From NCBI RefSeq assembly GCF_037042905.1, contig NW_026974141.1:5138001-5202000 (forward strand): a stretch of 64,000 nt of DNA. Direction: 5' to 3'. The translations under genes were made by a program, and so were the position numbers. This DNA is from Lytechinus pictus (taxonomy: Eukaryota > Echinodermata > Echinoidea > Temnopleuroida > Toxopneustidae). Below are positions 37,461 to 49,719 of the stretch, in pieces (positions within the stretch are counted from its first letter, which is position 1; the number at the start of each line of letters is the position of its first letter). Under the pieces are notes generated by a model that saw only the letters and a list, made by a program, of their open reading frames with translations, made no database searches and was not told the origin of the DNA.

Positions 37461-39237
37461 CAAACAAGAGCTACTCCTTGTCTCTTAGCAACCTGGCTGA
37501 GGAGTGAAACTTAGATAAAATAAGCAAGCTTTGCTGAGGAAAATAAATAAAATAAAATAAATGCATTTTCAATGTGACACGCCCCCCCCCCCCGGCGGAT
37601 CCAACTTTCGCAAATGGGGGGGGGGGGGGACGAAATTTTTGTCACCCATATTTTCTCCGATCGGCAGCTCAAAGTTGATGTTTGTTTCTTTGAAAGGGTA
37701 GTCCTAACAGTCAATAATTAGCTTTATTCTTATAAAATAAAGTAAATATGTAATAACATCATAAGCCCTTTTTAAATAAAGCAAGCGTGAGCTATATATT
37801 TTTTTAAATATGATGGGCAATATGTTTGTGATCTTCAAAACGAGATGCCTATGTAACTAGATAATAACTGCGAGCAAGAAGCGCGAACAGAAATTTTAAA
37901 TAAAGCTCTGACCTGATCTAAAAAGGACATGTTAAGGACTTTTTGCAGTTAGCCATGAAGACGATGCATGTTTCAACCAGGGGCGGTGGAACGTATTTTC
38001 CTTTTGGGTGGGGGGGGGGGGGGGGGGTCATTAAATTTTCCCCGATCGGCTGCCCAAATCTGATAGTTTTTTTTTAAGGGTAGTCCGAACAGTGACTTCT
38101 TAGCTTTATTCTTATAGACAGGTTAACTGTATTTCGTGATCCCTGATTGAATAATGCGAATGCGAGGAGCGAGCTATTTTTTTAGAAATCTCATGAATTT
38201 TGTCCTAAAAATTGATCATTCTGAGCAATGTTTATGGTCATTAACAAGACGCGTATGGTACTAATTATCTGTTTGATGAGATACGCCTATTTATCCTCCT
38301 CATGAGTCACTAACAATCTGAAACAGGTACTCTTTTCCTGTTTTCAGGGCAGTATATTACAAATTTTAGCTTCTGCCTTCTGCTCGCAGTAATTGTTTAC
38401 TTAGATACGCATAATATATACAAAAATTACTATGAGAGTTAAAATTATTGTTAAGGTGTGAATGCATACAATATAAAAAAAAAATTGTTTATTTAAGCGG
38501 CCGATCGGGGAAAGTGTAAGGAAAATCCCCCTCCCCCCGCATTGGGGGAATCTGGATCAGCACCGGGAGGTAACGGAACTGATCGTGAACTACAAAGGGT
38601 TCACTCTTTTTTTATTCGGAACCCCCTCATAGAAAATCATGGCTTCGGCCCTGATATGCACGAACACACAGCACCCATATATGAGCATCCCTCACACAAT
38701 ATACACACATAGGCCTACTGTTCGGTGGATACGAATTTAAATGCATTCCTTTTTAAATTTCACATGGATTATGATAAAAAAGAACAATGTTAAGCTGTTA
38801 TCATTGTTATCGTCATTAACATTGTCAACACTACGCGTAACGATCAATAAAATTTCATTAACATTTATATTCTTTATTACCATTTTTATTATGATCATCG
38901 TTTGGATTATTATGATCATCATTAGTATTATTTTTATTTTTATTACCAGCAGAAGCCGTTATTAAAAATGACATCCCCTCCAATATGGAGGTTACTTGCA
39001 CACGACCAACACACTTAATCCCCTGCATCCTTAAACCATTTGCATAGGCAGCAATTGCTCAGATAAAATCGAAATTAAGCCTATGCTTGATCCGGGCGCC
39101 TATTCTTAATGCAATTCATGCTTTGGCCACAACACACACATGTATCAACGATCGTTATTACTATTATTGCATAATATCGTGTTATCTTGTAATGATAACA
39201 CCGTTTTTGTTACCAAAATGAATTTATTTCATTTTCG
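37461..39237. other. Transposon debris and low-complexity DNA
   Basis: Fragments of GGCGGATCCAAC... and CCGATCGGC(A/T)GC elements lie near 37593-37680 and 37980-38060, with poly-C/poly-G runs. Diverged GC-rich motifs (about 37870 and 38160) and ATT-rich low complexity (about 38760-38950) follow. No gene was found. Confidence 0.5.
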
Positions 39238-39450
39238 GAAATACGAACCTTATTTAATTTTCGGATTAACTAACCTTATTTCGTTTTCGGATTAACGAAC
39301 CTTCGGAATTACGAACCTCATTTCGTTTTCGGATTGACGAACCTTCAAAATTACGAACCTCATTTCGTTTTCGGACTGACGAACCTTCGGAATTACGAAC
39401 CTTATTTCGTTTTCGGATTATCGAACCTTCGGAACTAGGACCCTTCGGAA
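39238..39450. repeat. 42-bp minisatellite, inverted relative of 26456-26882
   Basis: TTCGTTTTCGGATTAACGAA and CTTCGGAATTACGAACCT alternate in the orientation opposite to the 26-kb array. The copies are more diverged than at 26 kb. Confidence 0.8.
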
Positions 39451-39603
39451 TTACATGTCACTCACATTGCCAAACTTATCTTTCAAACATAGGCGGCGGA
39501 TGCGGGGGGGGGGGGGGGGGGCGTGTCCCCCCTAAATTTGAGGTGGGGGACGATCCCCAATTAAATTTTTAGTTGATAACCCTTTTTTTAGGGGGGGGGG
39601 TGT

Positions 39604-39800
39604 TGCACCCACAAATGTAATAACGCCCACAAATGTAATAACACTTTACCCACAAATGTAATAACGCCCACAAATGTAATAACACTTTACCCACAAATGT
39701 AATAATTTCACCCACAAATGTAATAATGCACTTTACCCACAAATGTAATAATTTTTGATCGCCCACAAATGTAATAATGACTTTACCCATAAATGTAATA
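39604..39800. repeat. CCCACAAATGTAATAA array, left arm
   Basis: About nine copies of CCCACAAATGTAATAA are spaced by short linkers (CG, CACTTTA, TTT, TGACTTTA). The linkers occur in mirror order in the right arm, so the two arrays derive from one duplication. Confidence 0.9.
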
Positions 39801-39889
39801 AATTTGAAGGGATTTTTGGCGAATCCGTTCTAAACTAAAATCCTATAGTAATGCGTTCATATAGCACAAAAGTGCAAAGTGTTTTTACC

Positions 39890-41170
39890 AGACGTTAATT
39901 AAACATCATAGTCCAATTTCAAAGTCTTTTTCCAGACCCGGTTGTTTCAAAATTATAATATACGTCCAAAGTCTTTTTTCCAGACCCGGTTAATTCAAAA
40001 ATTATAATGCAAGTCCAAAGTCTTTTTTTCAGACCCGGTTGTTTCAAAAATAATAATATACGTCCAAAGTCTTTTTTCCAGACCCGGTTAATTCAAAAAT
40101 TACAATGCAAGTCCAAAGTCTTTGTTTCAGACCCGGTTGTTTCAAAAATTATAATATAAGTCCAGTCTTTTTTCCAGACCCGGTTGTTTAAAAGATTATA
40201 ATATAAGTCCAAAGTCTTTTTCCATACCCGGTTATTTCACAAATTATAATATAAGCCCAAAGTCTTTTTTCCAGACCTGGTTATTTCAAAAATTATAATA
40301 CAAGTCAAAACTAAGATACGTAATGATATTTCAGTGGAAAAAAAAGAGAATCGAGCTTAGTCTTTTCTCCAGACCCAGTTAATTAAAACTGGCGGAATTA
40401 ATGTCTTTGTTGTTGTTTCAACTTATACGGGGTATATTGTGAATATATGCACTAAGAGTAAATTGAGAATCAAGCGTAGTCTTTTCTCCAGACCCGGTTA
40501 CTTAAAACTAAAAAATAAACCCTATAGCAATGCGTTCATATAGCACCAAAGTGCAAAGTCTTTTTTCCAGACCCGGATAATTAAACAATTACAATATAAG
40601 TCCAAAGTATTTCCTCCGGACCCGGCTATTAAAAAATGAATTAAAAAACTTCAAATCTAAGACCAATTTTCCAAAGTTTTACCAAGTAAAAAAAGTATGT
40701 CTTTACCCCACACCCATTTTAAAAAAAATAATACTACGACCCCTACAAAACATTGTAATAATGCATGGGTAAAGCAAACATCCTTTCTCCAGACTTGCTT
40801 ATTATTTGAAAAAATAAAGTAGTTTTTACAAATATTCTAAAACGAATACCCAATAATCTAATTACTGTGATATAACATGAAGACCGATTGTCGAAGACCG
40901 ACTTTCCTCCAGACACAATTATTTCAAGAAATAAAAAATCAATAAAACCCAACCCCCAAAACGAATCTTAGAACCAACAATCCTCCAAATTAAGACCATG
41001 CATGTAGAAAAGCACATGTTTTGAGCGTTGTCTTTATTCCAGACCCAGTAATTTAAAAATGATTTAAACAATCTTAAAATAGAATAAGAATATGACTTTG
41101 TCATATTCTTATTCTTGTGGAGTATTATGCTTAGTCTTTCGTCTAGACCCGGTTATTTAAAAGATAATCA
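39890..41170. repeat. CCAGACCCGG satellite, left arm
   Basis: About 17 recognisable units (by eye) read AAAGTCTTTTTTCCAGACCC then GGTT(G/A)TTTCAAAAATTATAA. Units near the outer end are nearly uniform; those toward the centre (beyond about 40600) are diverged and more widely spaced. Confidence 0.85.
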
Positions 41171-41260
41171 AATATTGAAAAAAAATCACAGCTAAGACCA
41201 ATCTTCAAAATTAAACCAACTTAAAATGCTTGGGCTTAGAGTGTTGTCTTTACCCCTCAA

Positions 41261-42443
41261 CACTGGCGTAAATCCCGGGGGGGATGGGGGGGATATATCC
41301 CCCCCACTTTTCGAGGAGGGGGGATGGCCTGTACAAACATCCCCCCCACTTTTTACGAAAGAAATGACAAAAATCACAAGAGATAATTGTTTTATTGGTG
41401 AAAATTCTTCCTGAAATACCGCTTAACAAATAAAACAATTTTATTGAATCATAAAATGCAAATAAAGAGCCAGTTCACCATTTCCAAACGAAATACTTAT
41501 GTCCTTATTATAACATTGAAGAGGTACCCCCGTTTCTTCCAATTCATCAATGTTGGGGTCTTTGGGAAGGGATCAAGATCGAATGTCAAAATATATGAAA
41601 CATTTCCTGTCCGTGATTACGTTCGCATTAGTGGATTGGTGAGATATGTCTGCTCTTCATGCATTCCTAAAATCAGTCCTTAAAATGTCCCTTCTGATGA
41701 TCTGAATACAACAAATTTTCAGCTCGCGCTTCGCGCCCGCATCATTTGGTTAATGAAATACGTATGGTCCTAGTTAATTCCTACAAAGAAACCTTAGAAT
41801 GTCCACTTCAGGTCTGAACTATCTAAATTTTCAGCTCGCGCTTCGCGCTCGAAATATTTGATTAGAGAGATGCGTATGATAATCATGATTGCAATGACTA
41901 CAAAAAGTGTTTCATGTGTTCAGATGTAATTCTTATAAACCAGCAAGCGCTTTGCACTCGCATTAGATGACTATGGTGAGATATGCATGCTCTTAATGGA
42001 TTCCTAAAATATATTCCTTAAAATCTCGCTGTTTGGGGTAAAAATATATGAAAACTTCAGCTCGCGCTTCGCGCTCGCATTGTTTAGCGAGACAGGTACC
42101 TATCATGATTACACAAATTTGATTACAATGTCCCTTTTTAGGTGTGAATATAAAAAAATTTCAGCTCGCGCTTTGCGCTCGCATTATTTGATCAGTGAGA
42201 TACATATCCCTTTAATGACATTGTCCATGTCTCTATTAGGTCAGAATTACTGGCAACTGAGCGCGCTCACTCAGTGATTCAAAAATTTTGCTGGTGCCCC
42301 CCCCCCCCCATTCCGTGACCCACGGTACGCCACTGTGGACATACCAATGACAATTCCTTGCATATCTAAAAACATGATTGCAAAAAAAATGCCAAAATAT
42401 TTCAGTCATCCCCCCCACCCATCAACACGGATTTACGCCAGTG
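41261..42443. mobile_element. hAT element nested in the satellite element
   Basis: The ends are CACTGGCGTAAATCC and GGATTTACGCCAGTG with perfect 8-bp duplications CCCCTCAA (41253-41260 and 42444-42451). GGGGGGGATATATCCCCCCC hairpins lie near the left end. The interior carries GCTCGCGCTTCGCGCTCGC motifs and a CACGGTACGCCACTG end (about 42335) of the 16484-type family. No transposase was found. The left flank is satellite sequence, so this insertion is younger than the arms. Confidence 0.9.
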
Positions 42444-42929
42444 CCCCTCAACCAGTTCTCTTTAAAATACAAATTAAGCAAAATATTAATCTTAAAACTT
42501 AGACCCCAGCATCTTCCAAACTATAAAACCCTTGTGATAACGCATACTTAATTTGACCAGACCAGTTTATTAAAAAAAAAACAGAACAAAAAAAAATTTA
42601 ACCCTCTTCCAGCCTAACATCCTATAATAAATGATGCAATTAAACATTCATTTTTTCTTCCAGGCAAAGAAATTTATGATAAAAAAAACAACATCAAAAC
42701 TTAGAGCCCGGGGAGCATTTCATGAAAGGAGTTGTCTGACGTTTTATCCGACACTGGTAGCACTGCTTCTTAGCCAATCAACATCAAGAACAGTTGTCAG
42801 ATCTGACAACTTGTCGGACATAAATGTTGATGAAATACTCCCCCAATCATCTTATTCATGTTGAACAGGCACAAGAATATGATTGAGTCTTAGTCATGAG
42901 GATTTCATTCATCTTATTTTTTAAATGAC

Positions 42930-44530
42930 AAGGTCTGGAATAAAGAAAACTCTCTAAACGTTTATTTATTGAAGGTTCTTAGTTTGAAGGATAGTTGGGC
43001 CTTAGATTCTGTTATTCTTTTCTAATGATTTTGATTATTTTGAAATAATTGGGTCTGGAGGAAAGACTATGCTATACTTCCATGTTATTGAACATAAATA
43101 GGATCGTGGGTCTTTGTTTGCTTTTTTTATTATTACTAATTTATTATTATTATTATTCATTTGTTATTTGAAAGATCTGGGTCTGGAGGAAAGACTACGC
43201 TCTATTTTTTTATGTTATTCAACATAAATAGGATCGTGGGTCGTTGTTTGCTTTTTATTATTAATAATTTATTATTATTATTATTCATTTGTTATTTGAA
43301 AGATCTGGGTCTGGATGAAAGACTACGCTATATTTCCATGTTATTTAACATTTACAAAAGAGTTGGGGTCTTTGTTACATTTCCACCAGTTTTAATTGAC
43401 TGGGTCTGGAGAAAAGACTGAGCTCGATTCTCATTTTATTCAACTAGAATATCATTATCTTAGTTTGGACTTATAATAATTTTGAAACTACCAGGTCTGG
43501 AAAAAAGACTTTGGAAGTATAGTATAATTATTGAAACAACCGGGTCTGGAAAAAAGACTTTGGACTTATATTCTAATGTTTGAAACAACCGGGTCTGGAA
43601 AAAAAGACTTTGGAATTGTACTATAATGGTTTATTAACCGGGTCTGGAAAAAAGACTTTGGACTAACATTATAATTTTTGAAACAACCGGGTCTGGAAAA
43701 AAGACTTTGGACTTGCATTATAATTTTTAATTAACCGGGTCTGGAAAAAATACTTTGGATTTATATTCTAATTTTTGAATTAACCGGGTCTGGAAAAAAG
43801 ACTTTGGACTTATATTATAATTTTTGAAACAACCGGGTCTGGAAAAAAGACTTTGGACTTGCATTATAATTTTTGTATTAACTGGGTCTGGAAAAAAGAC
43901 TTTGGACGTATATTACAATTTTTGAAACACCGGGTCTGGAAAAAAGACTTTGGACGTATATTACAATTTTTGAAACAACCGGGTCTGGAAAAAAGACTTT
44001 GGACGTATATCATAATTTTTTAAACAACCGGGTCTGAAACAAAGACTTTGGACTTGCATTGTAATTTTTGAATTAACCGGGTCTGGAAAAAAGACTTTGG
44101 ACTTATATTATAATTTTTTAAACAACCGGGTCTGGAAAAAAGACTTTGGACTTGCATTAGAATTTTTGTATTAACTGGGTCTGGAAAAAAGACTTTGGAC
44201 GTATATTACAATTTTTGAAACACCGGGTCTGGAAAAAAGACTTTGGACGTATATTACAATTTTTGAAACAACCGGGTCTGGAAAAAAGACTTTGGACGTA
44301 TATCATAATTTTTTAAACAACCGGGTCTGGAAAAAAGACTTTGGACGTATTTCATAATTTTTTAAACAACCGGGTCTGGAAAAAAGACTTTGGACTTGCA
44401 TTATAATTTGTTAATTAACCGGGTCTGGAAAAAAGACTTTGGACGTATATCATAATTTTGAAACAACCGGGTCTGGAAAAAGACTTTGGAATTGTACTAT
44501 AATGTTTTATTAACCGGGTCTGGAAAAAAG
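42930..44530. repeat. CCGGGTCTGG satellite, right arm
   Basis: About 26 units (by eye) of AACCGGGTCTGGAAAAAAGA followed by CTTTGGAC(T/G)TATATTATAA, the complement of the left-arm satellite. From about 43530 outward the units are very regular. A block of several units appears duplicated (about 43850-44030 and 44150-44330). Confidence 0.9.
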
Positions 44531-44606
44531 ACTGCACTTTTGTGCTATATGAACGCATTACTATAGGATTTTAGTTTAGAACAGATTCGCCAAAAATCCC
44601 TTCAAA

Positions 44607-44823
44607 TTCATTACATTTGTGGGTTTAGTCATTATTACATTTGTGGGCGATCAAAAATTATTACATTTGTGGGTAAAGTGCATTATTACATTTGTGGGTG
44701 AAATTATTACATTTGTGGGTAAAGTGTTATTACATTTGTGGGCGTTATTACATTTGTGGGTAAAGTGTTATTACATTTGTGGGCGTTATTACATTTGTGG
44801 GCGATTATTACATTTGTGGGTGT
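44607..44823. repeat. CCCACAAATGTAATAA array, right arm
   Basis: TTATTACATTTGTGGG copies, complement of the 39604-39800 array with matching linker order, plus one or two extra copies near the outer end. Confidence 0.9.
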
Positions 44824-45243
44824 AACAGGGGGGCTTGTCAACTTTTTTCCTGCGTCCCCCCTAAATTTTTTGGGCTTCCGCCGCCAATGCTTTCAAACAT
44901 TGGCATAATTAGCAGTGTACCATAAATCTAATTTCATAAAGGCCAAGTTTTGGCAAAAAAAAATAAGAGGGCCTAAAGTTTAATTACCCAAACTGGCACA
45001 GTACAGGACCTACTGACATGACTGAAAATCCCAATTGACTTTCGACATGTCTTCCGGTGCCATCTCTGGTGCCCTTTAATTAAGGAAGTATAACTCTGTT
45101 CTGTTGCCCTACAGCATTGGAACCTTCTACATCATTGGCAGAAGAATTCATCCTTAAAATTATACTTACCTTATGCATGCTTTTGGAAATAATGAGGAAT
45201 AACTCATAAAACGCGACTATATTTATTTTCAATGTGTATCGAT

Positions 45244-45446
45244 CAGTGGCGGATCAACGGGGGGGGGGGGGGGGTAGGGACTGCCAGGTAAAAAAAGAGT
45301 AATGACCTACATTTTGGAGCCAACTCCAAATTACCTTCATTTTCTGGTGAACTTGTAAAACTTCCTCTGTACCATCATTTCGCAGTGAACCCCCCCCCTT
45401 TTTTTTTTGCTTGTCCCGCCTTGGAAATAAAGTAGATCTGCCACTG
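45244..45446. mobile_element. Short hAT-like MITE
   Basis: The ends are CAGTGGCGGATCAACG and AGATCTGCCACTG; the flanks TGTATCGAT and TGTATTCAT are an imperfect target duplication. A poly-G run, a poly-C/poly-T run and no coding lie inside. Confidence 0.65.
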
Positions 45447-46122
45447 TGTATTCATTGAATACCACACTTAAATTATGTTTGATTATCTGTTTTCTATAAT
45501 CTGATAATACTTTCGATTGTCCGGCTGCTGCTTTCAAACGTTCTTTGAACAAAAAAATAGAGCGCCCTCATGTTCACACGTAAACCCCGTGTGAAAACAA
45601 ACCATCCAAAGTTTCCAAACATTGTGACAGGTGTATAGACCGGATGGATCGATTCGCCGTAACTAGGGAAATGTAAACTTGCTTAAAGAAAATACAAATT
45701 TACCTTGTATAAATCTAAGTAAATATAGATAGTTTTTATAATCTACACACTTGTGATATATTGGGGAATATTTTTGTAAAAATCGGTTTTGTTTTAAATG
45801 TATTCATCTTTGCAATACTGAATGTTAATTGTTTGCATTTGAATAAATTGATTTTTGACCCCTATCGATGAAATCGACGTGTCCTTAGCTCCCTGCACAC
45901 GCTAGCTAGCTCTGTATTGTGAGTTTGTGAATGGATATTTTTATTATTAGGATTCTCGATCTCGACAAACTCATAATAATCGGCATTTTTGCTTGTATTT
46001 CTTATCCATATGCGCTAGAATGACAACACTTCTATACTGACTACATGGTTTTGGAACTCATCATATCCAAGTGAAGTAAAAATGTCTGAATCATGTAGGA
46101 AAACGAAGAAAACAGTGTCAAA
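45447..46122. other. 5' flank of the plus-strand gene
   Basis: Non-coding sequence ahead of the first exon. An in-frame TAG lies nine codons upstream of the ATG at 46123, so coding does not extend further 5' in this exon. The transcription start could not be placed. Confidence 0.4.
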
Positions 46123-46380
46123 ATGACACAGCTACCGACTCTGTGCATGGTCAATTATGACCAGGAAGAACCACCGGGTTTTCGATACCGCTTGCCCCCA
46201 GAACTCGGGCGTCGACGTCGGGGGAATCCGGACTCCTCGCCCCGACACGCCTTCTCTCTTCCGAACTCGCCGAGATGTGCCCGGGTTCGAAGTGCCTACG
46301 GCCGGGGGCACTCGACAGCATTTCCCGCTGGTCAGAGACAAAGTCTATTAACCTCAAAAGATGACTCTTACACAACTCAG
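46123..46380 (+). CDS. Exon 1, unrecognised spliced gene
   Basis: This exon holds 86 codons. It starts at an ATG preceded in frame by a TAG and ends at the donor ACTCAG|GTATTG in phase 0. The peptide begins MTQLPTLCMVNYDQEEPPGF and continues through an Arg-rich stretch (LPPELGRRRRGNPDSSPRHA) with many Ser and Pro; no domain is recognised. It is more GC-rich than its surroundings, as expected for coding sequence. Without splicing the frame stops within five codons. Confidence that this is a real exon rests on start context, donor, composition and phase agreement with the following exons. Confidence 0.68.
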
Positions 46381-46424
46381 GTATTGTTTAATTAATTTAA
46401 TAGTAATATTATTATTACCAGATG

Positions 46425-46580
46425 CTGATCCAGAGTCTGAGCCGGACTTTCACGGAAAATACAGCCAGGTTGCCGGTTGGGAATTTCTCACTCCTGGATT
46501 TGCGCCTGATTATAATTTATATTGGGTGGAAAATAATATCACTATCAGTATAAAAGGAATCAATTCACTTATGGCAAAGG
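46425..46580 (+). other. Possible alternative exon
   Basis: The acceptor TTATTATTACCAG precedes a protein-like frame starting with DADPESEPDFHGKYSQVAGW and running to a GTAAAT donor. That frame needs a phase-2 upstream exon, while exon 1 ends in phase 0. It therefore cannot follow exon 1 as drawn, and the intron would be only 44 nt. It may be an alternative exon, an old exon or chance. Confidence 0.3.
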
Positions 46581-47227
46581 GTAAATCCCTCTGATAAAAA
46601 TATTGCCAGAATGCAAATAAGTTTGATTAATTTAAAAATACACGAATAAGAAGAAGAAAAAAATATTACTGTAGACTAAAGACAAAGTTAGCTTTCCTTT
46701 TTTTTCTAACATGTTGAACATAAAAACTTGTTTAATCAACATGAAACTCTACTATCAGTTTCTGTTTGGGGTAGTATGTTCATGTGTAGCAAGTTTTTTT
46801 TAGTAGTACATAATTGTCATATAGGTGAGACTATGTATCATGTATGGGTATTGTAATCTGTTGATCAAGTTTTATTTTTTAACTTTAGTTTAAGATAAAG
46901 ATTGCATTATAGGTCATGATGGAAATTTGTGGTACATGTAATTATGCTAATTACTGTGCTTCTAGACACTAGAGCTTTCTGATAAAGTACATGTAAGTGT
47001 TAAGTGCTATATAAGCAAGTATTGTTCAAGTTCTTATTATTATGACGGCCCTACATATACATGTATCTCCGCAACTGCATATTCTGTAAATGTCAAATTT
47101 TTGCCCCAGGTTGTAATAAACTGCCCTTATCCATAATGTCTTTGTGCAGATACTAAGAACATCCAATACACCCTTCTTATAGTTATCAGTTCACAGACAA
47201 TTTTGATATTTGCTTAAATATCTATAG

Positions 47228-47512
47228 ACAAAAAACAGCTCTAACTTGCCGAACACCCTCCGAGAGAGACGTCGATCGCAGAGCCAGGACGCCCTCCCCC
47301 TCATCTCCCGGGAAGCATTCAACTCACGAACGCCCAACAACAGCATGGTGGATCCCCTGAGCAGGGAGTCTCGGATGGTGAAAGTGAACCCTTCCTATAC
47401 TCAGCTACCCCCTCTAAAGACAATGGGAGAGACCAGTCTAACGGCTAATGCCGAGTTACTCGACGGTCCCATATGGAATGAGTATCTGCAAGCATGGGTC
47501 TCGCGATCACAG
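47228..47512 (+). CDS. Exon 2, unrecognised spliced gene
   Basis: This 285-nt exon (95 codons, phase 0 to 0) has an acceptor AATATCTATAG and a donor CACAG|GTAAAG. The peptide starts TKNSSNLPNTLRERRRSQSQ and is Arg/Ser-rich and polar. It ends with a more structured segment, LLDGPIWNEYLQAWVSRSQ, that may be amphipathic. An alternative acceptor 11 nt downstream would give an immediate TAA in the needed phase, so the TAG acceptor is preferred. No domain was recognised. Confidence 0.75.
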
Positions 47513-47732
47513 GTAAAGCAGCAGGCACTTTATTATTTTTTTTTCTTTTTTCTTTTTGGGGGGTATTCTTGTCACAAGTTATTGCCTAAATCTTCAACAT
47601 TGGATAAGTTTTAAACACTGCAATGGATGAGGATTTTCCAAGGCTCCATTTGGTGTAACCAGGGCTCTTCTGATCATTTCGGGGGCGAAGAAGCCAAACT
47701 TATTCAAGAATGTTCTAAAGATTTATCTTTTT

Positions 47733-48156
47733 GGCCCGAATTCACAAAGGTGGTTTTGAAAACCCACGGTTGAATCCATGGTTTATGCAGATTTCCTGTA
47801 TAAATTACGATTAATTTAGCACATATCGAGCGCGTGTATTAAAAATGTCCAATGCTGATGCGCGCTTTTGTCACAGTGCGCCAAATTGACGCCTGTTACC
47901 ATGGTTAGATACGCAATTTTATTAATGAGTCCACTGTTTGAAGAGTGGACTCGTGAATAAAAACAGTGGACTCATGAATAAAATAGCGTGGATAACCACG
48001 GCAACAGGCGTCAATTTGGCGCACTGTGACAAAAGCGTGCATCAGCATTGGACTTTTTTTATATACGCGGTAAAATAAGCGGAATTAATACAGGAAATCT
48101 GCATAAACCATGGACTCAACCGTGGGTTTTCAAAACCACCTTTGTGAATTCGGGCC
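47733..48156. mobile_element. Palindromic MITE, 424 bp
   Basis: The terminal inverted repeats exceed 40 bp: GGCCCGAATTCACAAAGGTG at left and its complement ending GAATTCGGGCC at right. A second complementary pair lies inside (CACAGTGCGCCAAATTGACG), and GAGTCCACTG/CAGTGGACTC is at the centre. No coding was found. Confidence 0.85.
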
Positions 48157-49446
48157 TTTAAGTCTACCCTTTCCAAAGATGAATTTAAATTTTCTTAATA
48201 TTGATACATATTACATGTACATGTACATGTAGTTCCAAATTCTCAAAACACAGTCTCACTTATGTATAATGATGTATTTGGGTTCAATATTTTTGTTTTT
48301 CTTTTCTTTCCCTCTTTCTCGCACTACCTTTTTATAGTGCTACTAACTGTAATTTGCGCCATATGAAAATTTATTATTTATTTTTTTTTTTTTTATTTAT
48401 TATTGTTATATTATTATTTATTATAGTTGTAAATCTGAGTCCTGTGTAATATTTTCCATGGTATGCACAGAAACGTTTCTTCAAGAATTTTGTCAGTCAT
48501 TTTCACAAGTAATTTTCTCATAAAGCCTTTAGTTTTGGAAAATCCCCTTTCCCCCCAATAATGTTTCTGAAATAGCCAGATTTACTGGTTCTTCATGACC
48601 AGTAAAAAAATATATCAAACTGATACAAATTACATCCACTCTTGTAAGTTTTAATTATGGCTCTGGCATCTTTAAAAAAAAATTGAGAAATGGCCCTCAT
48701 GAATTATGTTGTGTGTGTGGGTGTATTGTTTGTTTGTTCTTGTTTTTTTCTTAGGGGGGCATTAAAACCAATAAAAGACAGCAAAATAAACTTTAGCCTT
48801 TGTTACATATTTTTTCTTAATTTTGGGGGGACCAGTAAATTTTAGGTTTGGACCAGTTAAAAGTGGAAAAAATGGGTAATGGGGACATGAACAGGTTGGA
48901 CCGGTAGAAAAAAGGGTTAGTGTGGAGCCCTGATAGTAATGTTGGAATGTCGGATGATCCTTTAGTATATAATTTTATAGGTGTAATTTATGTTACTACC
49001 AGTGCCCTTGTACTGAAGCTTTAGACAGGTGAATCAGATTTATAGAATTCCTATAAAACATTTGAATATATCACTGACAAACCTCTTCATGGCATTTTCA
49101 TCATCTCATCATCTGGTATATGGGAGTGAGGTAATCCTGTAGATCTCCCGATCGTCGATGAAGTCATAATGGTTATCAATTTACAAACTGTTACATGATG
49201 CGTGTGAGCGTGGATGTCATCATGGTACATATTTTTTGCTTTGCTAGAGTTTATCCAAGCCAGTTTTGAATCCCGACAAGATTACGTGCAGATACAAGTT
49301 TCCTATTAAGGATCCCGTTTGATAAGGAATTGATTTCACAATATCTGTAACAAGTTTACTATTGATCAGCCAATCAGAATGGGGGATTTCAGTAGCTTTT
49401 AACTGTTAAGTTAGTTATTGTAATGAGTTATGTGAAACAGACCCCT

Positions 49447-49719
49447 GGGGCCCGTCTTACAAAGAGTTACGATTGATCCGATCCGATCAAACTAAGGAAA
49501 GCAAGCAAAGTCAACATATGAAATGCATGTTTGTTCAAAAAAAATTATAGATATGAATGTAAATCCATAAAGTCATTGATTTTTTGACAATTTGGTGTGT
49601 TTTCCTTTGTTTACAAAGGACATTTTGCAAATATCCTGTAGAAAAAATTATGACACTGATGGATTTCCATAGAGTTACGATTGATTGGATCGATCGTAAC
49701 TCTTTGTAAGACGGGGCCC
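49447..49719. mobile_element. MITE, GGGCCCCGTCTTACAAAGAG family
   Basis: The inverted ends are GGGGCCCGTCTTACAAAGAG and CTCTTTGTAAGACGGGGCCC, each followed inward by TTACGATTGATC. It contains TTGACAATTTGGTGTGTTTTCC. A second copy lies at 59457-59721 in the same gene. Confidence 0.85.

Larger units (their letters stand above)
39488..44889. mobile_element. 5.4-kb inverted-repeat element with satellite arms
   Basis: The termini are CATAGGCGGCGGATGC at left and GCTTCCGCCGCCAATG at right, flanked by perfect 8-bp duplications CTTTCAAA (39480-39487 and 44890-44897). Inside each end is a G/C-rich block, then a CCCACAAATGTAATAA array (39604-39800 and 44607-44823). Next comes a matched unique block (TTCTAAACTAAAATCCTATA, AATGCGTTCATATAGCACAA). 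A satellite of about 50-60-bp units with CCAGACCCGGTT follows. The two halves are in inverted orientation. The central part holds the hAT element at 41261-42443. No transposase was found; it must be moved in trans, by hAT machinery if the 8-bp duplication is a guide. Confidence 0.88.

Noticed and set aside
39604-39800. Possible CRISPR-like array (regular repeats with spacers)
   Set aside because: The spacers are short, repeated linkers rather than unique, and the context is a eukaryotic transposon with a mirrored copy.
44619-44825. Frame reading as repeats of ITFVGxLLHLW
   Set aside because: Translation of the CCCACAAATGTAATAA array; the mirrored array at 39569-39790 gives the same peptide.
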